From positions 207,694,297 to 207,758,296 of the forward strand of contig CM070874.1 in assembly GCA_036365515.1 (NCBI GenBank): a stretch of DNA of 64,000 nucleotides, in the 5' to 3' direction. This DNA comes from Torymus aiolomorphi. Its lineage: Eukaryota > Arthropoda > Insecta > Hymenoptera > Torymidae. Positions 1 to 11,664 of the stretch are shown one piece after another; position 1 is the stretch's first letter; each line of letters starts with the position of its first letter. Both the position numbers and the translations under genes were made by a program. The notes beneath the pieces were generated by a model. It saw only the letters and a program-made list of their open reading frames with translations. It did no database searches and had not been told where the DNA came from.

Positions 1-318
1 ACTGAGGGTCGTCAATTTCACCTTCATGAGGTCTTTATTTAGGGCGGCATTACAGTGGTCAATTCCTAGGTGAATTATGCATTTGGTCAATTGTTCATTG
101 TACGTTCGAGTAGGACCGTGTTCCGTAAGAAACCCATGCCAATCTAGATGGATAATGACTTTCCAATTTCCTCTCTGGATCTGGATTGATGGTAGTTTTT
201 CATAATAGATTCCAGGATTGGAATTAATAGGGGTTATTTCATAATAATGGGTCGGCGACAACCTTGCTCGTGGAATCGCGATAAAAAGTATTATCATCAT
301 AATATAAACTGCAAGCAT
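1..318 (-). CDS. Envelope-type protein, N-terminal part (cut by window edge)
   Basis: The frame is open for 106 codons from an ATG to the window edge with no stop. It begins with about 20 mostly hydrophobic residues (MLAVYIMMIILF start) that read as a signal peptide. After this come a Tyr-rich stretch, a G-I-Y-Y-E motif and an R-G-N-W-K motif, a style I associate with the envelope proteins of insect errantiviruses (gypsy group). It lies just downstream of the integrase frame on the same strand, which is the usual order pol then env. The ATG directly follows a TTTCAG, which fits the spliced env mRNA of this group. Expected role: membrane glycoprotein of an endogenous retroelement. Only the N-terminus is visible, so cleavage site, fusion peptide and membrane anchor cannot be judged. 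The family call is from layout and resemblance. Confidence 0.55.
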   Translation of the reverse strand, partial: MLAVYIMMIILFIAIPRARLSPTHYYEITPINSNPGIYYEKLPSIQIQRGNWKVIIHLDWHGFLTEHGPTRTYNEQLTKCIIHLGIDHCNAALNKDLMKVKLTTLS

Positions 319-328
319 CTGAAATCAG
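319..328 (-). promoter_or_regulatory. Possible splice acceptor for the env mRNA
   Basis: On the minus strand the sequence CTGATTTCAG ends immediately before the envelope ATG. Errantiviruses express env from a spliced subgenomic RNA with an acceptor near the env start. The pyrimidine tract is short and no donor was located, so this is an inference. Confidence 0.3.
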
Positions 329-413
329 ACACAGGAGTTTGTGATGAGATTAGATTTGCTACACACCCCCTTCTTGTTTTACTTGTGGCCCCGACAAGTG
401 AATATAAATTTGG

Positions 414-1529
414 TTAGTCAGTATCGCTATCGGAGGGAGGAACAATTTTCAATTTATTCGTGTGTTTTCGGATTGTCTTACCATTTGGTAACTCTAACAG
501 GACGTTGTTCGTACCTAGTATTGCTTTGATTTTAAGGGGTTTCTTATAGAAACTGTCAAATTTCGAGGTGCGCTGTTCTACTTTTACCCAAGCGTAACTG
601 CCAACAGTACCCTTCAATGGTTTCACTTGCCGATCATATCGTTCTTTTGACTTTTCTTTTGCTTTGATTTGAGTGTCGGCGGCCTGGATCTTCAATTCAT
701 CTAATCTGGTAATTAGGTCCTGCAAGTACAAATTATAGGTCCTCAATTGATCCGCGGCTGGCATTCGGGTTGGAAGCTTTGCCAGCCGACCGTAGACTAG
801 TTCAAATGGCGTGAAATTCGTGCTTGTGTGGGCACTGGTGTTATAGGTGAATGTGGCGAACGGAGCCCAGTTATCCCAGTCATCATACTTCTCAGAATAA
901 GTCCTCATGAAATTCATTAGAGGGGCGTGGCTGCGTTCCAAGGATCCATTCGTTTGGGGATGGTAAGCTGAAGCCGTGAGATGATGGATCCGGAACAGTC
1001 GCAACAGTCCCTCAACAATTTCGGAGAGAAAACTGGTTCCTCTGTCGGATAGGATGGCCCTCGGTGCTCCAAATTGGCATATGAGATGTCTGGCTAGGGC
1101 GTCCGCGATAGTAGAGTTGAAGGTTGGGTATGGGGAAGACAATCGGGAGGTGGAGGGTTTACTACCATTCTCCGGGGCAATAGATTCCTCGTCCGATTCG
1201 TTCGAGTACTGTTGCCTGCACTCGTTGAGCGTTCGTCTGACTAAATTCTGGATTCTCTCGGTCATGACAGAATCGTCCTTGGTCAGAGGGTCTATAGGAT
1301 CTATTTCGTCCAGGATGATTTGCATTTGTTCATCTGCCATATCTCCATCAGAGAAATGTGACGGGAAGTTAACTATTTCTTCTTCCTCTTCAGGTGTTGC
1401 GAGTGATTTTTTCCTTGTGCACTCGGATACGTTCCGCGAAGCGGTAGAAGGTTTTTTGCAGCTCCTCCTGGGTGAGGGTGGCTTTAACTTTAGGGGAATT
1501 ATATGCATATATACATGTTTACAGCACAA
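414..1529 (-). pseudogene. pol: Ty3/Gypsy pol frame, internally deleted, integrase core and C-terminal domain kept
   Basis: A 371-codon frame. Residues about 140-250 are a Ty3/Gypsy integrase core: FGAPRAILSDRGTSF holds the second catalytic Asp and HPQTNGSLERSH the catalytic Glu of the DDE triad, followed by a WAPFATFTYNTSAH motif. Residues about 300-365 (YAWVKVEQR...ILELPNGKTIRKHTNKLK type) look like the SH3-like C-terminal domain. The N-terminal 135 residues are acidic and charged and do not look like protease, RT or RNase H. A full Gypsy pol is about 1,000 residues or more, so protease, RT, RNase H, the HHCC finger and the first Asp of the triad are missing. The junction lies near residue 135-140 (about 1110-1130). 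An overlapping minus-strand frame ending at about 1390 reads ...AERIRVHKEKITRNT, possibly the end of gag. The element cannot encode an active integrase here. Confidence 0.8.
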
Positions 1530-1714
1530 GATCTTATGTTACGGTTGATCTTTGCTGTCTACAGTTTTGACATTATACCTCCATATGCATTTTGTAATAT
1601 CATTTCACATCGATATAATAGAATATATTGGTATAAATGACCAAATAGTCAAACCTAGTTCCTTTTTTTTTAGTTTATAAAATTGCGAAGGGAGTTTATT
1701 AAAATAGTGAGAGT

Positions 1715-2200
1715 CTAATATCGAGAAGTTAAATTATCGAGAAAAATTAACATTTGAACAATGTTGAACATGTGTAAAAAAAAACGTAATGCCAAAAATC
1801 TATGAAATCGGAAATTAAATGTTGAATGAAATTTTAACATTTTCTTTTTACGATACTTGAAGTTAACATATTCGAAGGGCACGTTAGCTCTTTGACGACT
1901 CATTCCAAAGGGCGATATCGCGGCAATTGATATTAGTTTTTTCCCAAAATTAGTGCGTGCATACCCATTTTCAAGATACTTATAGCCTCTACTGATATAT
2001 AGTTTATTACTTAATTTATTACTTAATTGGAAACAATTTCTGATCTTTTTGAACATAACATAAAAGAATGATTCAATAGAACAAAGAGGATTTCTTGCCC
2101 TTTTTCGTAATGTAAGAGGAGTTAAATCGATTACGCGGTCGACTATAGTTGTCTCAATAGTTACAGATGTAGTCTTTACCCTACCATTGTAATGGTTCAT
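1715..2200 (-). CDS. Unassigned basic ORF, doubtful
   Basis: 161 codons, rich in Lys, Arg and Phe, overlapping the end of the next upstream frame by 20 bp in a different frame. No motif recognised. The composition follows the AT-rich local DNA, and it lies between the gag-like and integrase pieces of a decayed retroelement. It may be a frameshifted remnant or a chance ORF. Confidence 0.12.
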   Translation of the reverse strand: MNHYNGRVKTTSVTIETTIVDRVIDLTPLTLRKRARNPLCSIESFFYVMFKKIRNCFQLSNKLSNKLYISRGYKYLENGYARTNFGKKLISIAAISPFGMSRQRANVPFEYVNFKYRKKKMLKFHSTFNFRFHRFLALRFFLHMFNIVQMLIFLDNLTSRY

Positions 2201-3419
2201 CTCCGGTTCTGCGGATTACCTTAGAACAACAATACAGTGTTTCCAAAGGCTTCATATTAAGCATATCTGTGCATACACAAGTGGTAACATGGCTATTAGT
2301 ACCAAAATAAAGTTGATCCGTTTTAATTTGGACATGGTGGAAAATGGAGGCAGTAAAGAGTTTTCCATTTTCCTTAATTTGAGGCATGGCAGTAGCACTA
2401 GCCTCAAATAATGCCGGCGATTCCATTGTTTGATGACTATGCAACGGAGAAATACTACTTCCCAGCCACACGAATGAATTATCTTCTTGTTGAAATTGCA
2501 TACAAGCTTCCTCCGTTGGCGGAGACCGCATAAATGTAATGGTACATTCTGTCACACAACGTGGAGTGGCGGTAATGAAGTCGTAATCAATTTTTACAAC
2601 AGTAGTAACGATTGCGACTTCGGGCTTAATCTCACATGTCAATTCTTCGCAAACTTCGTTCATTTCCGCAATATTTTGTGTCTTGGCCTCACAAATTTCA
2701 AGCTTTATTTGGGGGATCAGAATAGGACTTGAAGATGATTGTTATTTCTTAATAGGGAGGGGTAGTGCTACGACTTTTTCATCTGGTCTCAATTTGTGTA
2801 TTGAAGGCTTGCAAGCTGTTTGAGCGTCGATGGTATCTTCAAATTTTTCGACAGAAAGATAACGAGAAGGGCCGCAATCAACGACAATATTGTCGTCTTC
2901 ATATCGGTCGAAATTTTTATACGCTCCTGCCGAATAGTATTTGGTGTCGCAGTCCTCGAAAAGGTACTCCAGCCTTTCAAGCAGCTCTATGTGATCCCTA
3001 AAATCATTATATTCTATTGCGCACCTTGCTTCTCTTTCTAATTTTTGCCAAATGACATCTAAGACTACTTCATAGAATTGCGGCGGTACATTGCGAGCTA
3101 TTTGCCTTACTTCATACGAAAAATCATCTAATGAAATGTTGTAACCATCATACGAAGGTAGTCGATTCCTTAGATCTTGAACTACTTGTTCCCATGTAAC
3201 TTCTCTGCTGAAATATGTTCGAAAGCCGTCCAGGAGATCCCAAAAATGTTCATAAAAATAATTATGAGCGATGTCCCATGCATTACCATATAGATTACTT
3301 ACGATATCAGGTATAAAGGGTTGCACATGTGTTGGCGGCATATGTCTGCCTACACGATTGATAATTTTGATGAAGTCTTCAACGGGTATATTATATCTGT
3401 CGAAGGTGGTTATCCCCAT
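2181..3419 (-). pseudogene. gag: Gag-like retroelement frame with one in-frame stop
   Basis: A 225-codon ORF (starts MGITTFDRYNIPVEDF) ends in TAA at 2742-2744. The same frame then continues without a further stop for 26 codons to an ATG at 2663 and for 160 more codons to 2181. The whole is one frame of about 411 codons with one nonsense codon. The first part, a helical region with a hydrophobic xFIxxI near the start, a central DLLDGFRTYFSREVTWEQVVQDLR and a later FSYEVRQIA, resembles the capsid fold region of LTR-retroelement Gag proteins. The second part is Cys-bearing and not recognised. Position and strand fit gag upstream of the minus-strand pol remnant. The Gag call rests on resemblance and position. 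A domesticated or unrelated gene remains possible. Confidence 0.4.
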
Positions 3420-5366
3420 GGTATAGATGATTGCAAAAGCGCACGCAGGTGTATTTCCAAGTGGGTGGCGATTACAGATTTTAATACATATATCTCACTC
3501 TTATTAACGAATGTCAAACGCATTTTCCTCTATTACACTTTTCATATGTATATACCCATATAATTATGGATTAGCTTTTAAGTGGAGCAAGAGAAACAAT
3601 ACCTATATGATTGGAAATTGAACTTTGAAACTTGAACGATTTATATATGATAAAAACAAAAGAAAAATTGATCTAAGTAACTGTGTGTATATTTATACTG
3701 ACAAAAACGTGAAAATATATATTTATCTTGCAGGATAAATGTAAGTTTCGATGAGAGGAAACGGGCATGACCCGAAAGTTTTAAAGCAACAGAGAAGGAA
3801 GATACCTGGTTGGGGTTTCAACACAACGACCAATTATATTATAATTATGTCATGAAGATATATGCATATAACTGTATGAAATTAACTATCGAAAAGAAAA
3901 ATAGAATATTGGTGTCTTTAACCAGGGTTGATTCGAGAAAAAGAAACGTTATAGTGCAGCTGTAGCACACGATTAAATATTTGGTGAAAGACTTTTGGAT
4001 CCAATCACTCGATGGTTTTCTATACGCTTGGCGCTGAGAAAAGATATAAATTCGTGAAGAGGCCTTCGCTGGTAGATATTGCTTGTGTTAAATAATTATG
4101 TATCAATCCAAAATAAATTGTGGCATTTACACTTCCTAGAATATGTATTTTAAGTAATGGTTGAACCTTTAGATGAATTATATTATTCTTGCAGTATAAT
4201 TTTTTTTTTTTTTTTTTTTGCTGAAAATGCTTCTATTTAATTAACACGTTTGCTAAGGATTATGGTTGATTTTCTAACAGGGATGAGAGTCTCAATAGAA
4301 ATTCAATAAATAAATTGCAAAAGATAAATGGTTTAAATCAGAGTAATATTATATTAGAAAAGGAAGTACAGAAATTAAATTTTGAGGTTATGTTTTGGAA
4401 TCGGAGAAAAAAATATTAATTCAACCCCGTTAAAACTGAAATTACCTAAGAGAGTTATGTGGTACTCAGAAGTTAATGCTGGTTTTCCTTTTCTTTGAAA
4501 ATTATGTAAAAGTAAAAAAAAATGATCAAAAGTGAAAACATGCATTTAACCCCAAAGTATGAGTCAAATCAACTTTCCAATGAAACTTTATATCGATATT
4601 TAAGATTCTTAGAATAAATGTAGATAAGTTTTAATATGAAAATATTATTAGTGTTGGGTGTAGGATTATTTATAACAACATCTGTAATAAAGTGAACCGA
4701 CAAGAGATAAAAATGCACTCGCTTTGACTAAGGATATCACATAGAACTCACTTGAAAGGGTGAAAAGGGACGCGTACGGGTCAACGAAAAATATTTATCC
4801 TTTTCCTCAAAAAGAAAGTGAATAAGATGTTTTTTTAGGTTAGGGCGAGCAACCACGTTCTTCTACCATTAATTCTGCTGTTACGTGAGAGGTTAAAATA
4901 CCCGCACGTAAGGGCAGAACCATAAATTATTTTGGATGTCGCCCCAGGACGTCTGTTATTCCTTTTCCTATTTTTACCCCAATTCGCCGTAACTCTGAGG
5001 AATTAAATAAATCTGTCCTAACGATTGATAAAGGGGTTAATATAAGTGATGACTTTCCCTTTACTTGTACGGATACGCTCCCTTATTTGTTGGTCAATTC
5101 TGGTTCTTCCTGTTTATCTTCAGTCTGAGTTAGTAACCTAAATCTCGACGGATCGTGCACCCCAATCTTCAGTAGTTTTGCCGATTCATGCTACAATGAA
5201 TCAACTCAGCTACTTACTGCATGGGGGAAATCCGGGCTAGGGCTTAGTAAATTACTTAAATTTAATGGTTAGCTAGTAAAAATTATAATATAATGAAAAT
5301 AAGAAAAGAAGGTTAAAATTATTATTTAACTATTTATTATTATTTATTCTTAATTATTTATGTACG

Positions 5367-5368
<2 letters not shown>
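3420..5368. other. AT-rich stretch, no gene seen
   Basis: No supported coding frame. Contains a run of 20 T at 4200-4219. On the minus strand this should be the leader and 5' LTR side of the retroelement remnant, but I could not delimit an LTR or a primer-binding site. Confidence 0.5.

Positions 5369-5430
<62 letters not shown>
5369..5430. repeat. (TA)n microsatellite
   Basis: About 31 uninterrupted TA units. It stands some 90 bp left of the start of the large satellite array. Confidence 0.97.
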
Positions 5431-5435
<5 letters not shown>

Positions 5436-5517
5436 TGTATAACGTTAGTTCCCAGGACCCCATGTTACTGTATACCTATACATGACTAAAGAAATAATGT
5501 CTCTTATGGGGGCCGAT

Positions 5518-8500
5518 GTAAAGTATGGATGAAAGTATGGCTTAAAGTATGGCTTAAAGTACGGCTTAAAGTATGGCTGAAAGTATGGCTTAAAGTATGG
5601 CTTAAAGTACGGCTTAAAGTATGGCTGAAAGTATGGCTTAAAGTATGGCTTAAAGTATGGCTGAAAGTTAACGTTTAGGTTCCGTAAGGAGATCGGAGGA
5701 TTCGAATTATTTTCACAACCTTGACTGAAATCCTAAATTTTTTGTCTTAAGTTTCCCGTGAGTAGTACGTATTTATCATTATTTTCCCAAACTTTACCGA
5801 AACATAGCATTAACCTTGCATGATGTTTTACGTAAATTAATCGTAAGATTTCAATTCGGTTTTCCAAACTTTAAAAGAGATGAACTGAGCCAAAGTTAAT
5901 ATAAACATATGAAGTATTTCCTAAGGCGAGTGTAAGATTCCTATTTTTACACGAACATTGACGGAAACTAATCTGAAGTTCATATTAAGTTTCCTGACGA
6001 TGGTTGTGACAAGCTTGATCTAAAGTATGGCTGAAAGTATGGCTTAAAGAATGGCTGAAAGTATGGCTTGAAGTATGGCTGAAGGTATTGCTTAAAGTAT
6101 GGCTGAAAGTATGGCTGAAAGTAAGGCTTCAAGTATGGATGAAAGTATGGCTGAAAGTATGGCTGAAAGTTATCGTTTAGATTCCGTAAGGAGATCGTGG
6201 GATCCGAATTATTTCCACAGCCTTGACTGAAATTCACCTAAATTTTGTATTAAGTTTCCCGTGAGTAGAACGTATTTATCATTATTTTCCCAAACTTTAC
6301 AGAAACATAACATTAACCTTGTATGGTGTTTTACGTAATTTAATGGTAAGATTTCAATTCGGTCTGCAAACTTTCAAAGAGATGAACTGAGCCAAAGTTA
6401 ATATAAACATATGATGTATTTCCTAAGGCGAGTGTAAGATTCCTATTTTTACACGAAAATTGACGGAAACTAATCTGAAGTTCATATTAAGTTTCCTGTC
6501 GATGGTTGTGACAAGCTTTTTCTAAAGTATGGCTGAAGGTATGGATTAAAGTATAGCTGAAAATATCGCTGAAAGTATTGCTTGAAGTATGGATGAAAGT
6601 ATGGCTGAAAGTTTGTTTGAAAGTTATCGTTTAGATTCCGTGAAGAGATCGTAGGATCCGAATTATTTCCACAGCCTTGACTAAAATTCACCTAAATTTT
6701 GTAATTAGTTTCTCGTGAGAAGAATGTATTTATCATTATTTTCTCAAACTTGTATGATGTTTTACGTAAATTAATCTTAAGATTTCAATTCGGTTTTACA
6801 AACTTTAAAAGAGATAAACTGTGGCAAAATGAATCTTCACAAATGAAGTATTTTATAAGGTGAGTGTAAGATTCGTATTTTTACACGAACATGGGCGGAA
6901 ACTAATCTGAAGTTCATATTAAGTTTTACGTCGATGGTTGTGACAAGCTTTTGCTAAAATATGGCTGAAGGTATAGCATAAAGTATGGCTGAAAGTATGG
7001 CTTGAAGTATGGATGAAAGTATAGTTTAAAGTATGGCTTAAAGTATGGCTTAAAGTATAGCTGAAAGTAAGGCTTAAAGTATGGCTGAAAGTATGGTTGA
7101 AATTTAACGTTTAGAATCCGTAAGGAGATCGTAGGATTCGAATTACCTCCACAACCTTGACCGAAATTCACCTAAATTTTGTATTAAGTTTCCCATAAGT
7201 AGAACGTATTTGATAGTACTTTTTCCAAACTCTACCGAAACTTAACATTAAACTTGTATGACGTTTTACGTAATTTAATCGTAAGATTTCAATTCGATTT
7301 GCCAAACTTTAAAAGAGATGAACTGAGCCAAAGTTAATATAAACATATGAAGTATTTCCTAAAGCGAATGTAAGATTCCTAGTTTTACACGAACATTGAC
7401 GGAAAGTAATCTTAAGTTTATATTAAGTTTCCTGTCGATGCTCGTGGCAAGCGTTTTCTAAAGTATGACTTAAAGTATGGCTTAAAGTATGGCTGAAAGT
7501 ATAGCTTAAAGTATGGCTGAAAGTATGGCTTAAAGTATGTCAGAAAATATGGCTTAACGTATGGCTAAATGTATGGCTTACAGTATAGATTAAAGTATGG
7601 CTTAACGTATAGCTTAAAGTATGGCTTAAAGTATGGCTATATGTATGGCTGAAAATTAACGTTTAGATTCCGTAAGGAGAACGTAGGATTCTAATTATTT
7701 CCACAACCTTGACTGAATTTCACCTAAATTTTGTATTACGTTTCCCGTGAGTAGAAAGTATTTTATCTTTCTTTTCCCCAACTTTACCGAAACTTAAGAT
7801 TAACTTTGTATGGTGTTTTACGTAAGTTATTCATAAGATTCGAATTCGGTTTTCCAAACATTAAAAGAGATGAAGTCAGCCAAAGTTAATATAAAAATAT
7901 GAAGTATTTCCTAGTGCGAGTGTAAGATTCCTATTTTTATACGAACATTGACGGAAACTAATCTGAAGTTCATATTAAGTTTTCTCTCGATGGTCGTGAC
8001 AAGCTTTCTCTAAGGTATGGCTGGTAGTATGGCTTAAAGTATGGCTGAAAGTATGGCTTGAAATATGGCTGAAGGTATTGCTTAAAGTATGGCTGAATGT
8101 ATGGCTGAAAGTATGGCTTGAAGTATGGATCAAAGTATGGCTGAAAGTATGGCTGAAAGTTATCGTTTAGATTCCGTAAGGAGATCGTGGGATCCGAATT
8201 ATTTCCAGAGCCTTGACTGAAATTCACCTAAATTTTGTAATTAGTTTCTCGTGAGAAGAACGTATTTATCATTATTTTCTCAAACTTTACCGAAATTTAT
8301 CATTAACCTTGTATGATGTTTTACGTAAATTAATCTTAAGATTACAATTCGGTTTTACAAACTTTAAAAGAGATGAACTGTGGCAAAATGAATCCACACA
8401 TATGAAGTATTTTATAAGGTGAGTGTATGATTCTTATTTTTACTCGAACATTGGCGGAAAATAATCTGAACTTCATTATTATGTTTCCCGTCGATGGTTG

Positions 8501-11235
8501 TGACAAGCTTTTTCTAAAGAATGTCTGCAAGTACGGTTTAAAGTATGGCTTAAAGTATGGCTTAAAGTATGGCTGAAAGTATGGCTTAAAGTATAGCTGA
8601 AAGTATGGCTGAATGTTTGGCTTAAAGTATGGCTTACAGTATGGATGGAAGTATGGCTTAAAGTATGGCTGAAAGTTATCGTTTAGATTCCGTAAGGAGA
8701 TGGAAGTATTCGAATTATTTCCACAATCTTGACTGTAGTTCACCTAAATTTTGTATTACGTTTCTCGTGAGTAGAACGTATTTACCATTATTTTCCCAAA
8801 CTTTACCGAAACTTAACATTAACCTTGTATGATGTTTTACGTAATTTAATCGTAACATTTCAATTCGGTTTTATAATCTTTAAAGGAGATGAGCTGTGGC
8901 AAAATGAATATACACATATGAAGTATTTTGTAAGGGGAGTGTAAGATTCGTATTTTTACACAGACATGGGCGGAAACTAATCTGAACTTCATATTATGTT
9001 TCCCGTCGATGGTTGTGACAAGCTTTTTCTAAAGAATGTCTGCAAGTATGGTTTAAAGTATGGCTTAAAGTATGGTTTAAAGTATGGCTGAAAGTATGGC
9101 TTAAAGTATGGCTGGAAGTATGGCTTAAAGTATAGCTGAATGTATGGCTGAATGTATGGCTTAAAGTATGGCTTACAGTATGGATGGAAGTATGGCTTAA
9201 AGTATGGCTGAAAGTTATCGTTTTGATTCCGTAAGGAGATGGAAGTATTCGAATTATTTCCACAATCTTGACTGTAATTCACCTAAATTTTGTATTACGT
9301 TTCTCGTGAGTGGAACGTATTTATCATTATTTTCCCAAACTTTACCGAAACTTAACATTAACCTTGTATGATGTTTTACGTAAGTTAATCATAAGATTTC
9401 AATTCGGTTTTCCAAACATTAGAAGAGATGAACTCAGCCAAAGTTAATATAAACATATGAAGTATTTCCTAGAGCGAGTGTAAGATTCCTATTTTTACAC
9501 GAACATTGACGGAAACTAATCTGCAGTTCATATTAAGTGTTCTCTCGATGGTCGTGACAAGCTTTCTCTAAAGTATGGCTGATAGTATGGCTTAAAGTAT
9601 GGCTGAAAGTATGGCTTAAAGCATGGATGAAAGTATCGCTTAAAGTATGGCTGAACGTTATCGCTTAGATTCCGTAAGGAGTTCGTAGTATTCGGATTAT
9701 TTCGACAACCTTGACTGAAATTCACTTAAATATTGTATTAAGTTTCCTAAATTTTGTATTAAGTTTCTCGTCAGTAGAACGTATTTATCATTATTTTCCC
9801 AACCTTTACCGAAACATAACATCAACCTTGTATGATGTTTTACATAATTTGATCGTAAGATTTCAATTCGGTTTTCCAAACTTTAAAAGAGATGAACTGA
9901 GCCAAAGTGAATATAAACATACGAAGTATTTCATAAGGCGAGTGTAAGATTCGTATTTTTACTCGAACATTGGCGGAAAATAATCTGAACTTCATTATTA
10001 TGTTTCCCGTCGATGGTTGTGACAAGCTTTTTCTAAAGAATGTCTGCAAGTACGGTTTAAAGTATGGCTTAAAGTATGGCTTAAAGTATGGCTGAAAGTA
10101 TGGCTTAAAGTATAGCTGAAAGTATGGCTGAATGTTTGGCTTAAAGTATGGCTTACAGTATGGATGGAAGTATGGCTTAAAGTATGGCTGAAAGTTATCG
10201 TTTAGATTCCGTAAGGAGATGGAAGTATTCGAATTATTTCCACAATCTTGACTGTAGTTCACCTAAATTTTGTATTACGTTTCTCGTGAGTAGAACGTAT
10301 TTATCATTATTTTCCCAAACTTTACCGAAACTTAACATTAACCTTGTATGATGTTTTACGTAATTTAATCGTAACATTTCAATTCGGTTTTATAATCTTT
10401 AAAGGAGATGAGCTGTGGCAAAATGAATATACACATATGAAGTATTTTGTAAGGGGAGTGTAAGATTCGTATTTTTACACAAACATGGGCGGAAACTAAT
10501 CTGAACTTCATATTATGTTTCCCGTCGATGGTTGTGACAAGCTTTTTCTAAAGAATGTCTGCAAGTATGGTTTAAAGTATGGCTTAAAGTATGGTTTAAA
10601 GTATGGCTGAAAGTATGGCTTAAAGTATGGCTGGAAGTATGGCTTAAAGTATAGCTGAATGTATGGCTGAATGTATGGCTTAAAGTATGGCTTACAGTAT
10701 GGATGGAAGTATGGCTTAAAGTATGGCTGAAAGTTATCGTTTTGATTCCGTAAGGAGATGGAAGTATTCGAATTATTTCCACAATCTTGACTGTAATTCA
10801 CCTAAATTTTGTATTACGTTTCTCGTGAGTGGAACGTATTTATCATTATTTTCCCAAACTTTACCGAAACTTAACATTAACCTTGTATGATGTTTTACGT
10901 AATTTAATTGTAAGATTTCAATTCGGTTTTACAATCTTTAAAAGAGATGAGCTGTGGCAAAATGAATATACACATATGAAGTATTTTGTAAGGGGAGTGT
11001 AAGATTCGTATTTTTACACAAACTAGGGCGGAAACTAACCTGAAGTTCATTTTAAGTTTTCCGTCGATGGTTGTGACAAGCTTTTTCTAAAGTGTGACTG
11101 AAAGTATGGCTTAAAGTATGGCTGAAAGTATGGATTGAAGTACGGATGAAAGTATGGCTTAAAGTATGGCTTAAAGTATGGCTGAAAGTATGGCTGAAAG
11201 TATGGTTTAAAGTATGACTTAAAGTATGTTTTAAG
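5518..11235. repeat. PYF satellite, block 1 (about 11 monomers)
   Basis: Each monomer has two parts. One is a run of 8-20 degenerate 12-bp units (plus strand AAAGTATGGCTK, K = G or T, alternating). The other is a roughly 300-330 bp unique part running from GTTAACGTTTAGATTCCG through GTATGATGTTTTACGTAA to TCGATGGTTGTGACAAGC. The anchor TCGATGGTTGTG recurs near 5999, 6502, 6931, 7436, 7989, 8493, 9007, 9547, 10013, 10527 and 11066, so the period varies from about 430 to 550 bp, mainly through 12-bp copy number. The 12-bp unit has no stops and reads PYFK/PYFQ, SHTL/SHTF or KVWL in different frames, producing many ORFs of 60-130 codons that I do not treat as genes. Confidence 0.95.
8441..10901. 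repeat. Two near-identical satellite blocks, offset 1,519 bp
   Basis: Bases about 8441-9382 recur at about 9960-10901 with only a few differences seen (for example near 8774/10293 and 8968/10487). The two long minus-strand frames inside each block are the same in both. This is a duplication of a multi-monomer block, far more alike than neighbouring monomers are. Confidence 0.85.
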
Positions 11236-11238
11236 GCT

Positions 11239-11251
11239 ATGTGATACTCAA
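11239..11251 (+). repeat. Left inverted terminus of the 16.8-kb insertion
   Basis: ATGTGATACTCAA exactly at the satellite edge, matching the right terminus in inverse orientation. Confidence 0.7.
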
Positions 11252-11384
11252 CAAAAATCGTGTTGGGTTCAGTCGATAATGTAGGGAGAGCTAACTACTG
11301 TATATTAAACAGTAGATGGCGCTGAAGATATGCTTAATCTATATGCGTAGAACTTTTAGTTCCAAAATACTCGCACAGATGGCG

Positions 11385-11664
11385 TGCACTGAGAGAAGTG
11401 TTTAATGTCAACATGGGATCCTAAGATTCATAACTATTAACATGCCTATATATTTAAATATTTCCAAATATACGCATTGTAACAGTTAAGTCACCATGTT
11501 CTTCTAAACAATTTCAATATGTTGCTATAAATATTGATATTGTAATAGGTGCAATATGAGATTTGCCGTCTAAAATCTCCCCTATTCGAATGTAAGATAT
11601 TGTAACAGTTACAATATTGCACTTTCGAATTCAAACAGAACATAAGTATTCTTCTCTCAGTGCA
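11385..11664. mobile_element. 280-bp inverted-repeat element (MITE-like)
   Basis: Ends in TGCACTGAGAGAAG and its exact inverse complement (14 bp each). Inside is a perfect 21-base palindrome at 11597-11617 (ATATTGTAAC-A-GTTACAATAT). No coding capacity. No clear target duplication was found, so the superfamily is open. Confidence 0.6.

Noticed and set aside
1054..1548. 164-codon plus-strand ORF
   Set aside because: Lies antisense to the integrase-bearing pol frame, which has clear family motifs.
3420..4200. 5' LTR and primer-binding site of the left retroelement
   Set aside because: No paired terminus, TG/CA boundary or tRNA-complementary site could be supported.
5518..5670. Regular short repeats as a CRISPR-like array
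   Set aside because: Units are 12 bp with no unique spacers, in a eukaryotic satellite, and no cas gene is present.
5980..11000. Many ORFs of 60-140 codons with PYFK/PYFQ, SHTL or KVWL repeats, on both strands and throughout the satellite, taken as protein genes
   Set aside because: The 12-bp unit has no stop in most frames, so overlapping frames stay open together. Ends vary with monomer and nothing shows selection. Kept only as a hypothesis in the findings.
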